Origin: VHBM01 sp052386635
GTDB lineage: Archaea > Thermoproteota > Nitrososphaeria > Nitrososphaerales > Nitrosopumilaceae
Assembly (NCBI GenBank): GCA_052386635.1
Contig: JBQTJY010000038.1
Span: 1-19,783, forward strand
Length of the DNA stretch: 19,783 bases
Direction of reading: 5' to 3'
Part shown: positions 12,614-19,758 of the stretch, in pieces
How positions within the stretch are numbered: position 1 is the first letter of the stretch
Layout: the number at the start of each line of letters is the position of its first letter
The notes under the pieces: generated by a model
Database searches by the model: none
The model's input: only the letters and a program-made list of their open reading frames with translations
Told to the model about the DNA's origin: nothing
Made by a program: the position numbers and the translations under genes

Positions 12614-13906
12614 TTAGTAAAGATAGCTCATCAGTTTGATTTGGTCTTCAGTTGTGATTATGTTCTTTGTTGTAAGAAGCTCAAGTAATTCCTTAAACAT
12701 GGCTTTGTATTCTTCTGGAATTCCTGCTTGCCCTACTTCACCTGGTGGACCTGGTGGGCCTCTTGGACCAGGTGGACCTGGAAGGCCTTGTTCACCTGAC
12801 TCGCCTTGGGGACCTGGTTGTCCTCTTGGTCCTTGTGGGCCTTGTGGGCCTTGTGGGCCTTGTACTCCTTGTGGACCTGGTGGACCTTTATCTCCTGGTG
12901 GACCTTGCAATCCTCTCTCGCCTTGTGGACCTTGTGGACCTCTTGGACCTTTTTCGCCACGTTCTCCTATTGGTCCTGTTACTCCCTTGTCGCCTTTATC
13001 ACCCATAGGACCTTGTGGGCCTTTATCTCCCTGTGGTCCAGGAATTCCAGTTAATCCTTTATCACCAGCAGGACCTTGCGGACCTTGAGTTCCTTTTTCA
13101 CCTGGTGGACCTTTTTCACCTGTTGGTCCTTTTGAACCCCGTTCACCTGGAGCACCTAAAATTCCCTTGTCGCCTGGTGGACCTGGAATGCCAGTAGGAC
13201 CTTTTTCACCGCGCTCGCCTGGTGAACCTGTTACTCCCTTGTCACCTTTATCACCTGGCTGACCTTTTTCTCCTCGCTCGCCTTTCTCTCCAGGAAGCCC
13301 TTTGTCACCACGTTCTCCTTTATCTCCTGTAGGACCTTTGTCGCCTTTGTCTCCCTTGTCGCCACGTGCCCCCTTGTCACCTGTCAGTCCCTTGTCGCCT
13401 TTATCACCTGGCTGACCTTGAGGGCCCTTGTCTCCTGATGGACCTGCGGGTCCTCTTTGACCCTGTGGACCTGGAGGGCCTGGCGGTCCTTGTTGTCCTT
13501 TTGGACCAGCTGGACCACGTGTACCATATTGTAATATATCAAAATCTTTTGGAATCGATTTTTTTTCTGCAACTTTGGCAGGTTTTTTTCCTTCTTTTTT
13601 CATCTCAGATACATCAACATCAAAAACTGTGTATATTGAGGAAAATTTGTCAGAAACAACTATCCAGACAACATCAAGATCAAAAATTGCATCTGGTAGA
13701 GGATTAGCATCACTGCCTAAAACTGCGCTAAACTGCCTATCGGTGACCCTTAGGTGAAAGTCCTCTTTCCATAGCGAGGAAAAGTTTTTTTCAAGCATGC
13801 TTTCGTCTGAAGGTCTTGAATCAGATATGGCGATTTCAACCTCAAAGACGCCAGATGCCTGGCTAAAGGGGGAGGCACCCTGGACCTCGATTTTAGGCTT
13901 TGGCAA
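12614..13906 (-). CDS. Collagen-like protein with 89 uninterrupted Gly-X-Y triplets
   Basis: The 430-residue protein starts at TTG 13906. Residues 1-127 form an N-terminal domain: FEVEIAISD, LWKEDFHLRVTDRQFSAVLG, PLPDAIFDLDVVWIVV. The order 'LW-E...v-d-x-F-s-v-x-LG...PLP-x-x-F' is like the head domain of many bacterial surface and fibre proteins. Residues 128-394 are 89 perfect Gly-X-Y triplets without a break, rich in charged GDK, GER and GEK and in GPQ/GPP. Lys-Gly-Glu/Asp pairs can stabilise a triple helix without hydroxyproline. The last 35 residues are helical (EEYKAMFKELLELLTTKN). No signal peptide or anchor is visible, which is odd for a surface protein. It may be exported by another route or assembled inside the cell. 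No ATG lies upstream in frame. Confidence 0.93.
   Translation of the reverse strand: MPKPKIEVQGASPFSQASGVFEVEIAISDSRPSDESMLEKNFSSLWKEDFHLRVTDRQFSAVLGSDANPLPDAIFDLDVVWIVVSDKFSSIYTVFDVDVSEMKKEGKKPAKVAEKKSIPKDFDILQYGTRGPAGPKGQQGPPGPPGPQGQRGPAGPSGDKGPQGQPGDKGDKGLTGDKGARGDKGDKGDKGPTGDKGERGDKGLPGEKGERGEKGQPGDKGDKGVTGSPGERGEKGPTGIPGPPGDKGILGAPGERGSKGPTGEKGPPGEKGTQGPQGPAGDKGLTGIPGPQGDKGPQGPMGDKGDKGVTGPIGERGEKGPRGPQGPQGERGLQGPPGDKGPPGPQGVQGPQGPQGPQGPRGQPGPQGESGEQGLPGPPGPRGPPGPPGEVGQAGIPEEYKAMFKELLELLTTKNIITTEDQIKLMSYLY
12831..12875. repeat. Tandem 9-bp repeats within the collagen-like gene
   Basis: CCTTGTGGG is repeated exactly three times at 12831-12857, followed by CCTTGTACT and CCTTGTGGA. On the coding strand these give Gly-Pro-Gln triplets with one Gly-Val-Gln. 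Longer near-copies occur too: 12974-13003 and 13226-13255 (GDKGDKGVTG). Because units are multiples of nine bases, gain or loss by slippage keeps the frame. Confidence 0.85.
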
Positions 13907-14023
13907 TATCGATGATGTAATTACGAAGTATTTTTGTATTTGGTGTGTGTTGTTGTACCTATAGCTTTGTACTTTGAAACTTGAGTATAGTATTTATCTG
14001 AAAAATTTCCAATATCGGAATAG

Positions 14024-15121
14024 ATGAAAAAGCCGTTTGCAAAAAAGCCTCAAAAAGAGAAAATGCCAGAAGAGACAAGCCTCACAAATGTAGATTATAA
14101 TAAAAACAAGCTTTTCAAAAAGGGTGTAAACCTCATGGCAGATGAAAAGCTTGAGGAGGCGGTACGTGTTTTTGAGCAAGTATTAAGAATTGATCCTAAC
14201 CATGTTGACTCACTTTTAAAACTAGGATATGCGAAATTTCATCTTGATGATTATGAAGGAGCAGTGAAAATTTATGACAAGATTTTAGATATCGATGTCA
14301 CAAACGCCGAAGCTTGGAACCTAAAAGGGCTAGTTCATTATGAAAAGAAAAACTACTCCAAGGCACTTGACTGTGTTGAAAAGGCAATAGAGTCAGACCC
14401 GACATATGGAATGGCATGGTACAACAAGGCATGTTTTCTTTCTTTACTAAACCAAGTCCCAGAATCACTTGAAGCATTAAAGCGTACAATTGAAATTGAT
14501 GTTAAAAATGCAAGAAAGGCAGTCAAAGACAAAGACTTTACAAATGTAAGACTGGAAGAAGGATTCAAGAGAATTGTTGAAGTTGTTGTGCTAGAATCAA
14601 TTAGGCAAAACTATCATACAATTGGTGCTATAGTCTGGACTACATTTATTGATAAAAAAGAAGTTGAAGAGGCTTTGCAAAAATTGCTTGAGAAAGGACT
14701 AATTGTCAAAAATGAGAAAAAACAGACATTTCATAAAATCGCTGTCTATGACTTGGCACCAGAGATGGCAGAAAAGATTGGAACTGAAAAGAAGGGACTT
14801 CTTGGTGTCAAAAAGAGACTACCTAGTCCAATTAAAAATCTAAAGGAGGTTAGTCTTGCAATTCAAGACGTCAGATCCTCAATTGAAGAAGAAGACATTG
14901 AGAAAACAATAAACAACTTTGATCTTTTTATTGATTCATCAAAGTTTGGCCCACAAATGATCGAGCAATTTTTTGAGGAACACCGTGAAATTAGACTCTG
15001 GAAAATCAGACTAAAAGACAAAGGTATTGATTATTTGTGTGAAAACAAGCAAAAAATGCTTGCTCTTTTTGATAACGTAGAGGCTACAATAACAAAAATG
15101 CTTCGAAACGAAGTAGCATAG
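14024..15121 (+). CDS. TPR protein with winged-helix-like middle domain
   Basis: The 365-residue protein has a basic N-terminus (MKKPFAKKPQKEK) and then about four TPR motifs at roughly 28-165: LEEAVRVFEQVLRIDPNHVD, YEGAVKIYDKILDID, YSKALDCVEKAIESDPTYGM, PESLEALKRTIEID. Residues about 180-255 (LESIRQNYHTIGAIVWTTFI, VEEALQKLLEKGLIVKNEKK) look like a winged helix-turn-helix in which 'L-x-x-L-x-x-G-L-I' leads to the wing. The C-terminal 100 residues are helical and charged. There is no signal peptide, so it is cytoplasmic and most likely a scaffold or adaptor with possible nucleic-acid contact. It diverges from the collagen-like gene across 117 bases. TATA-like GTATTTATC lies at about 13987-13995. 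Confidence 0.8.
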   Translation: MKKPFAKKPQKEKMPEETSLTNVDYNKNKLFKKGVNLMADEKLEEAVRVFEQVLRIDPNHVDSLLKLGYAKFHLDDYEGAVKIYDKILDIDVTNAEAWNLKGLVHYEKKNYSKALDCVEKAIESDPTYGMAWYNKACFLSLLNQVPESLEALKRTIEIDVKNARKAVKDKDFTNVRLEEGFKRIVEVVVLESIRQNYHTIGAIVWTTFIDKKEVEEALQKLLEKGLIVKNEKKQTFHKIAVYDLAPEMAEKIGTEKKGLLGVKKRLPSPIKNLKEVSLAIQDVRSSIEEEDIEKTINNFDLFIDSSKFGPQMIEQFFEEHREIRLWKIRLKDKGIDYLCENKQKMLALFDNVEATITKMLRNEVA

Positions 15122-15163
15122 AAATTAAGATTTTGTTTTTAGAACAAGTGAATTTTTGTATTA

Positions 15164-15826
15164 TTACTCTATTATTACTGGAATGCCAATGCCTGCAAGG
15201 CCAGAGCAGCCAATGTTACCACCACTTGGCAAAATAGCCCATACTAAATATTCACCTGTATGAGCTCTGAAAAAAACAGAACCGCTCCATCCAGACTGTC
15301 CATCAAGTTCTGAGACTTTATCTTGATGCATAAATGAGCCCTTTATTTGATCTGGATTTTTCACTATTACGTCATCACCGTTTGAAGTCGAAAATGGAAG
15401 TGGAAGCCCCCATGGAAAATTGGTTGCCAAATCTATTATTTTGTTCTCATCTATACTGGATTTTGATTTAAACCACGGATTCCATGCTTCAATTCCTTGA
15501 GATAGCCAAAAGCGCTTTGTATAGTCATAATCTAGATTTGTAAAACCTATTTTCATTCTCGCCGAGTCATATGTAGTACCTTGAACGCATGAATCCTGTA
15601 AAGTATAATCAATTTTGTAAAGTTGTTTTTCATTTCCTATATTGTGTGCCCTAACAAAAAGGTCGGCCTTACCATCAAAATTAAAATCAGTAGCTCCGCC
15701 GTCAGAGTCTGTGATAAAAACTCTAGAATGTTCGTTTCCAAGCTGATCCGCACTTGATGTTGGTATCATTAAAATGTAAAATATTCCAAGCGCTAAATAT
15801 ATTGAAAGTGTTTGCACAAATTTCAT
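15164..15826 (-). CDS. Secreted protein with calcium-loop-like motif, unknown function
   Basis: The 220-residue protein starts MKFVQTLSIYLALGIFYILM...PTSSA, a signal peptide cut near residue 26. Just after, DSDGGATDFNFDGKADLFVR contains D-x-N-x-D-G-x-x-D, a calcium-binding loop as in FG-GAP/dockerin/EF-hand-like repeats, used once here. Two cysteines (DSCVQG and IGCSGLAG) might form a disulfide. The remaining beta-rich sequence (SGWSGSVFFRAHTGEYLVWA) resembles no family I can name. TTTATAATC at about 15846-15854 (minus) is about 24 bases before the ATG. No C-terminal anchor is seen, so it is probably released or periplasm-like. Confidence 0.7.
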   Translation of the reverse strand: MKFVQTLSIYLALGIFYILMIPTSSADQLGNEHSRVFITDSDGGATDFNFDGKADLFVRAHNIGNEKQLYKIDYTLQDSCVQGTTYDSARMKIGFTNLDYDYTKRFWLSQGIEAWNPWFKSKSSIDENKIIDLATNFPWGLPLPFSTSNGDDVIVKNPDQIKGSFMHQDKVSELDGQSGWSGSVFFRAHTGEYLVWAILPSGGNIGCSGLAGIGIPVIIE

Positions 15827-15898
15827 CTAAATCATATAGATTATAAACCATTTTATAATTTCGGGTGGAGTGTTTTGATACAAACTGTACTTTTGAGT

Positions 15899-16702
15899 TT
15901 ATTCTGCTGACAAGTCCCAATAGTTTGCGTTTTCCTGTTTTACTATTGGTCGGTTTAGGTTTTTCCACTCCTTGAATGAGCGAACATACAGCTTTACGTT
16001 TGGGTGGTCAACTGACTTTAGTGCATAATATGCAAGTCCAGAAAGTGTTCCAACACTTCCACAATAAGTAATTACTTCTGCATCACTTTTGACATTTCGA
16101 TTTTGTAAAAGGCGTTTTAGCTCGTCTTTTGGTCTTAGAATTTTATCAGCTGATGCAAGCGTTCTATATGGTATGTTTATTGCACCAGGTATGTGTTGCT
16201 CTAGATAGTTTAGCCTCTCACGATTATCAACTAGAATGACATTTTCTTTTTCCTTTGCCTTTTCAAGATAATCTGCTGTCGCCAAAATGTCTGGATGCAA
16301 TTTTAGAGAATGATCCTTTTTCCCAAATGATGGAACCTTTGTGTCATTTTCAAGGCCAAGTGACTTCCATTGTCCATATGTTACATCAAGAAGTGATACA
16401 TCATCGTGTCCTATGTATTGTAAAGTCCATGCAACACGTGATGCAAGAGCGCCAAATGTATCATCATATACTACAACTGGAGTTTCGTCATCGATTCCAA
16501 ATGATTGCGCCATCTTGAGCACCTTATCTGGGCTGTCATCAGATAGTAAATTTGCAAGTGGGAGGTTTGCAGCATTTGGAATATGGTTTTGCTTGTAATC
16601 TTCTTCCCGTCTTACATCGATAACTCGTACGCTGTTGTCTCTAAGCTCAGATCTTAACGAGTCTGCGTCTATTGTAGTACGCAGAGTTTTTTCTCTGCTC
16701 AA
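15899..16702 (-). CDS. Tandem-rhodanese sulfurtransferase (thiosulfate/3-mercaptopyruvate type)
   Basis: Starting at TTG 16702 the product is 267 residues. Two rhodanese domains are present. The N-terminal one (about 10-115: VRVIDVRREEDYKQNHIPNA, VVVYDDTFGALASRVAWTL) has Asp where the active Cys would be, so it is structural. The C-terminal one (about 140-255: VILVDNRERLNYLEQHIPGA, VITYCGSVGTLSG) keeps the catalytic C214 in CGSVGT. It would move sulfane sulfur from thiosulfate or 3-mercaptopyruvate to cyanide or a thiol acceptor. The TTG overlaps the reductase stop in TTGA, so translation is coupled. A GTG at 16711 (270 residues) is the alternative. No signal peptide is seen. Confidence 0.9.
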   Translation of the reverse strand: MSREKTLRTTIDADSLRSELRDNSVRVIDVRREEDYKQNHIPNAANLPLANLLSDDSPDKVLKMAQSFGIDDETPVVVYDDTFGALASRVAWTLQYIGHDDVSLLDVTYGQWKSLGLENDTKVPSFGKKDHSLKLHPDILATADYLEKAKEKENVILVDNRERLNYLEQHIPGAINIPYRTLASADKILRPKDELKRLLQNRNVKSDAEVITYCGSVGTLSGLAYYALKSVDHPNVKLYVRSFKEWKNLNRPIVKQENANYWDLSAE

Positions 16703-18504
16703 GCAGCGCACTCGCCTTTTCCTGTTCTTGTATGGTAGCTTGAATCGCTTCCATAGTCTGCATAGAAATCCTTGTCTTGTTCTTTTGTTGGGGGTATGAT
16801 AAGTGGTTCTAGAATTTTCTTAAAGTCATTTACAGATTTTATTTCCGAGTTTTCATTTCCTTTTACGATTCTATGAATCCATGAGGCTAGTGTATCGTCT
16901 TGCTTTTTATTTTTCTTGAAGAGCTCAATTATTTTTAAAATAATTGTGATTATCCTTTTTGCAGGAACACGAAGGCAGTTTACTCCAAGCATTGCCTCGC
17001 CGTCTGCTCTTCCGCCAAGTGAGAGCTGATACACGGGATACATGTCTTTTCCTACACGCCCACCTCCACCATAAAAGCCAATTGTTGCAATCTCGTGCTG
17101 GCCACAAGAGTTTGGACAGCCGCTAATCTTTATTGTTGCATCATGTAGTGTCTCATCTTCATCTAGTTTTAGCTCAATGAATTTTCGCTGAATCTCTTTT
17201 GCTAATCTATGTGAGTTTGTGAGTGCCAAGTTGCAGGAGGTGGTACCAGAGCAGCCAACAGGGGATGCCATTGTAAGTGAGCCTGGATTTGCAAGGCCTG
17301 CCTCTAGCAGTCTTGAATACAATCTAGGCAGTTCATCTTCTGAAACCCATCTTAACACAATGTCTTGTGAAAATCCATTTCGTGCAAACCCTTCAGCGGA
17401 AAACTCGCTGCATATTTTTGCCAAAGAACGAAGCTGATTTGCAGTCATATCGCCAGACTCTAACGTTAGAAAGACTGCACGAAATCCTGCCTGCTTTTGC
17501 TTAAATGTTGTAGTCTTGAGCCATCGTGAATATCCATCAGGTGGCGCTCTTCCGTCTGAATCTGTTATTCTGATTGGCCTTTTGATTTCCTTTGGAGCAT
17601 TATCGACTTCAAGCTTTATTACTACTGATTGAGTGGCTCGCACAATCATTCTTTCCTTTAGAACTAGATTCTGGAAATTATTCCAACCCATCTCATCTAC
17701 CAAATACCGCATTCTGTTTCTTGCCATGTTTTTTCGATTCCCAAGTCTATCAAAAATTCTCAAGACTGCAATTGATGTGTATAGTAGATCCTCTTCTGGG
17801 GTAAATTCTTCTAGCTGGTGTCCTACAAATGACTTGTTTCCTAATCCTCCACCCAAAAATACCTTGAATCCGCGCTGAATCTTTCCATCTAAATCTCTTG
17901 CCTGTGGGATTAGCCCAACATCTGCGATTCTTGCCATTCCATGTTTCTCACAACATGTGAAATTGAACTTGAATTTTCTTGGGAGGTTTTGATTCATTGG
18001 ATTTCTTAAGAGAAATCTTGCTGTTGCAAATGCATATGGTGTTGCATCAAATGCTTCTTCTGAACAAACACCTGCCAATGGGCTGCACATTACATTTCTT
18101 ACAGTATTTCCACATGCCTCTCTGCTTGTTAGACCAACTTCTGCCAGACCACGCATAATTTCTGAGACATCTTCTAAAACGACCCAGTGAAGCTGGATGT
18201 TTTGCCTAGTTGATACATGTGCGCTGCCAATTGAGAATGCCTCACTTAGCTGTGCAATTCGTTCAAGCTGGCTTGGATAAATCTCGCCTGCTGGAATTTT
18301 GATTCTAACCATTGCATAGTCATCTGTCATCCTTGTTCCATATGCACCATGCTGTAATCTGAATCGTCTAAAATTATCAGAGTCGATTTTTCCTTGACGA
18401 TATAGTTTTACTGTATTTGCAAAGTTTTCAGCTTCCTCTACTTTAGCCCAGTTCATTTTTGGTTTTACATATTCTGTTGATTGTTTTAGATTAGCTACAG
18501 TCAA
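16699..18504 (-). CDS. nirA: Sirohaem/4Fe-4S nitrite or sulfite reductase
   Basis: The 601-residue protein is a full-length assimilatory reductase with two ferredoxin-like/sirohaem repeats. The 4Fe-4S-sirohaem site is complete: CSGTTSC (C418, C424) and CPNSC (C463, C467), the CX5C and CX3C signature. Anion and sirohaem contacts are likely R100 (STRQNIQ), R136 (NTVRNVMCSP) and K177/K179 (RKFKFNF). The C-terminus ends TGKGECAA, a conserved tail in this family. It would take six electrons from ferredoxin to reduce nitrite to ammonia or sulfite to sulfide. Sequence motifs alone do not separate these. The rhodanese partner and lack of nitrite transporter genes nearby fit sulfur at least as well. 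The start is TTG, with ATG 17 residues on as an alternative. TATA-like TTTATAT (18531-18537, minus) is about 30 bases upstream. Confidence 0.9.
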   Translation of the reverse strand: MTVANLKQSTEYVKPKMNWAKVEEAENFANTVKLYRQGKIDSDNFRRFRLQHGAYGTRMTDDYAMVRIKIPAGEIYPSQLERIAQLSEAFSIGSAHVSTRQNIQLHWVVLEDVSEIMRGLAEVGLTSREACGNTVRNVMCSPLAGVCSEEAFDATPYAFATARFLLRNPMNQNLPRKFKFNFTCCEKHGMARIADVGLIPQARDLDGKIQRGFKVFLGGGLGNKSFVGHQLEEFTPEEDLLYTSIAVLRIFDRLGNRKNMARNRMRYLVDEMGWNNFQNLVLKERMIVRATQSVVIKLEVDNAPKEIKRPIRITDSDGRAPPDGYSRWLKTTTFKQKQAGFRAVFLTLESGDMTANQLRSLAKICSEFSAEGFARNGFSQDIVLRWVSEDELPRLYSRLLEAGLANPGSLTMASPVGCSGTTSCNLALTNSHRLAKEIQRKFIELKLDEDETLHDATIKISGCPNSCGQHEIATIGFYGGGGRVGKDMYPVYQLSLGGRADGEAMLGVNCLRVPAKRIITIILKIIELFKKNKKQDDTLASWIHRIVKGNENSEIKSVNDFKKILEPLIIPPTKEQDKDFYADYGSDSSYHTRTGKGECAA

Positions 18505-18530
18505 TTTAATGCAAATTTCCTTGATTTTGG

Positions 18531-18537
18531 ATATAAA
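18531..18537 (-). promoter_or_regulatory. TATA-like element of the nirA-rhodanese unit
   Basis: TTTATAT on the minus strand is about 30 bases before TTG 18504. A second TATATC lies some 17 bases further upstream, so the true element could be either. Confidence 0.4.
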
Positions 18538-18603
18538 TTTTTGATATAAGGAATTCTTGTCATAATTTGCATATTTGTTGGTGATTCTTGCCTAACAACA
18601 CAG

Positions 18604-18625
18604 TCATTCTAGAAAACTAGAATGA
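18604..18625. repeat. Perfect 9-bp stem-loop between the small gene and nirA
   Basis: TCATTCTAG (18604-18612) and CTAGAATGA (18617-18625) are exact reverse complements around a 4-base loop. It lies about 100 bases upstream of the nirA start and beyond the terminator hairpin of the 65-residue gene. It could be a second terminator stem or an operator site. Confidence 0.5.
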
Positions 18626-18647
18626 AAAAAGGTTAGTACAACCTAAC
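18625..18647 (-). terminator. Hairpin-plus-U terminator of the 65-residue protein gene
   Basis: On the minus strand, immediately after the TAG stop, GTTAGGTTGTACTAACC forms a short stem (AGGTT/AACCT or GTTAG/CTAAC) followed by six T. Stem plus U-run is an intrinsic-type terminator, which is less common in archaea than U-run alone. Confidence 0.55.
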
Positions 18648-18844
18648 TATACTAGATCTTTTTTGTTTATTCCACTTGTTTCGATTTCATAACGCAGCGG
18701 AGCTGGAAGCTCTGCATATTTTTTGTTTGCAAGAATTTTGATTTGATCATCAGGAACCTTAACCATTTTTAGCAGTTTGCCTCGCTGGTGGGCAAATGCA
18801 TTTTTCCAAAATCCTGCACCATCAAATGTTGAAATCTTTGCCAA
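18647..18844 (-). CDS. Small basic protein of unknown function (65 residues)
   Basis: Starting at TTG 18844, the product is MAKISTFDGAGFWKNAFAHQ RGKLLKMVKVPDDQIKILAN KKYAELPAPLRYEIETSGIN KKDLV in sequence order. It is mainly helical, basic (many Lys) and soluble. It has no cysteines or membrane segment. Compact size, good terminator and own promoter-like AATAAT about 22 bases upstream argue that it is real. It is divergent from thi4 across 95 bases and upstream of nirA. I do not recognise a family or a function. Confidence 0.65.
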   Translation of the reverse strand: MAKISTFDGAGFWKNAFAHQRGKLLKMVKVPDDQIKILANKKYAELPAPLRYEIETSGINKKDLV

Positions 18845-18914
18845 TTATGTTTGAAAGATTATTCTACCATTAATCAACATTTTTGTAAGTTGTAAAAATC
18901 ATGGCAAACTATTA

Positions 18915-18941
18915 ATGGCTTGCAAATCTGATTCAAGCCAT
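18915..18941. promoter_or_regulatory. Inverted repeat spanning the thi4 promoter and start codon
   Basis: ATGGCTTG (18915-18922) and CAAGCCAT (18934-18941) are exact reverse complements with an 11-base spacer. The spacer itself contains AATC-T-GATT (18925-18933). TATA-like TATTAA (18910-18915) is directly before the left arm, and the right arm overlaps the ATG at 18940. The element thus covers the whole core promoter to start, as a repressor operator would. In other archaea thiamine genes are controlled by ThiR, a DNA-binding protein with a ThiN domain. ThiR here is inference. No TPP riboswitch is visible, and the leader is too short to hold one. Confidence 0.5.
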
Positions 18942-19758
18942 GCAAGAGGCGGTTAGACAAGAAAAACCAAAAAAGATCTTTACAAACGTAAGCGAAGTAG
19001 AGATAACACGAGCAATTGCAAACGAGTTTAATTCTGTCTTAATTGATAGAGCAGACTCGGATGTCATCATAATTGGTGCAGGGCCTGCTGGCCTTACTGC
19101 AGGACGCGAGCTTGCAATCATGGGATTTAGAGTTTTGATTATAGAGCAAAACAACTATCTTGGCGGTGGATATTGGCTTGGCGGCTATATGATGAATCCT
19201 GTAACTGTTAGAGAGCCTGCTCAGAAAATATGGGATGAGCTTGGCATTCCATACAAAAAGGTCTCAGATGGACTGTACATTACACCTGGGCCTCATGCTG
19301 CATCAAAACTAATAGCTGCTGCATGTGATGCAGGTGTCAAATTTCTTAATCTGACAAAGTTTGATGATTTAGTTTTGAAAAATGGTCGCGTTGCAGGAAT
19401 TGTTGTAAACTGGATGCCAGTTTCTGCACTGCCTAGAAACATTACATGTGTTGATCCTGTTGCCCTTGAAGCAAAAATGGTAATTGATGCATCAGGACAT
19501 GACTCTGTTGCAGTAAAGCGTCTTGTTGACAGAAAACTAGTAGACTGGAAAGGAATGAACCCAATGTGGGTTGATCAAGGCGAGGATGCAGTTGTTGAAA
19601 AAACAGGCGAGGTGTTTCCTGGGCTTGTTGTTGCAGGCATGACTGTAACTGAAACTCATGGCCTTGCAAGAATGGGACCAACATTTGGCGCAATGCTGTT
19701 TTCAGGCAAAAAGGCAGCCGAGATTACTGCTGCAAAAATTAAAGCGTTAGGCAAATAA
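18940..19758 (+). CDS. thi4: Thi4-type thiazole synthase (sulfide-dependent ADP-thiazole synthase), Cys form
   Basis: The 272-residue protein matches Thi4/THI1, which makes the adenylated thiazole half of thiamine from NAD, glycine and sulfur. The NAD/FAD-like fold starts DVIIIGAGPAGLTAGRELA (GxGxxG at 46-51), then EQNNYLGGGYWLGGYMMN, a Thi4 signature. VIDASGHDSVAV and GLARMGPTFGAMLFSGKKAA close the nucleotide site. The position that decides the sulfur source is in NITCVDP: C170, as in yeast, where the cysteine is the sulfur donor and the enzyme works once. In methanogen enzymes a His stands here and free sulfide is used. So this protein is predicted to be the suicide type or to have its Cys recharged. 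It starts at ATG 18940. Downstream sequence is cut by the window end. Confidence 0.94.
   Translation: MQEAVRQEKPKKIFTNVSEVEITRAIANEFNSVLIDRADSDVIIIGAGPAGLTAGRELAIMGFRVLIIEQNNYLGGGYWLGGYMMNPVTVREPAQKIWDELGIPYKKVSDGLYITPGPHAASKLIAAACDAGVKFLNLTKFDDLVLKNGRVAGIVVNWMPVSALPRNITCVDPVALEAKMVIDASGHDSVAVKRLVDRKLVDWKGMNPMWVDQGEDAVVEKTGEVFPGLVVAGMTVTETHGLARMGPTFGAMLFSGKKAAEITAAKIKALGK

Noticed and set aside
12636..13088. Plus-strand frames over the collagen-like gene with Pro/Gly-rich or Leu-rich products
   Set aside because: They are antisense images of Gly-X-Y codons. Repetitive composition keeps all frames open and is not evidence of coding.
12831..13500. Possible CRISPR-like or satellite array
   Set aside because: Repeat spacing is nine bases and entirely explained by Gly-X-Y codons. 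There are no unique spacers.
18845..18939. TPP riboswitch before thi4
   Set aside because: The leader is near zero by TATA position and no THI-box-like conserved sequence is seen. The inverted repeat suits a DNA operator better.
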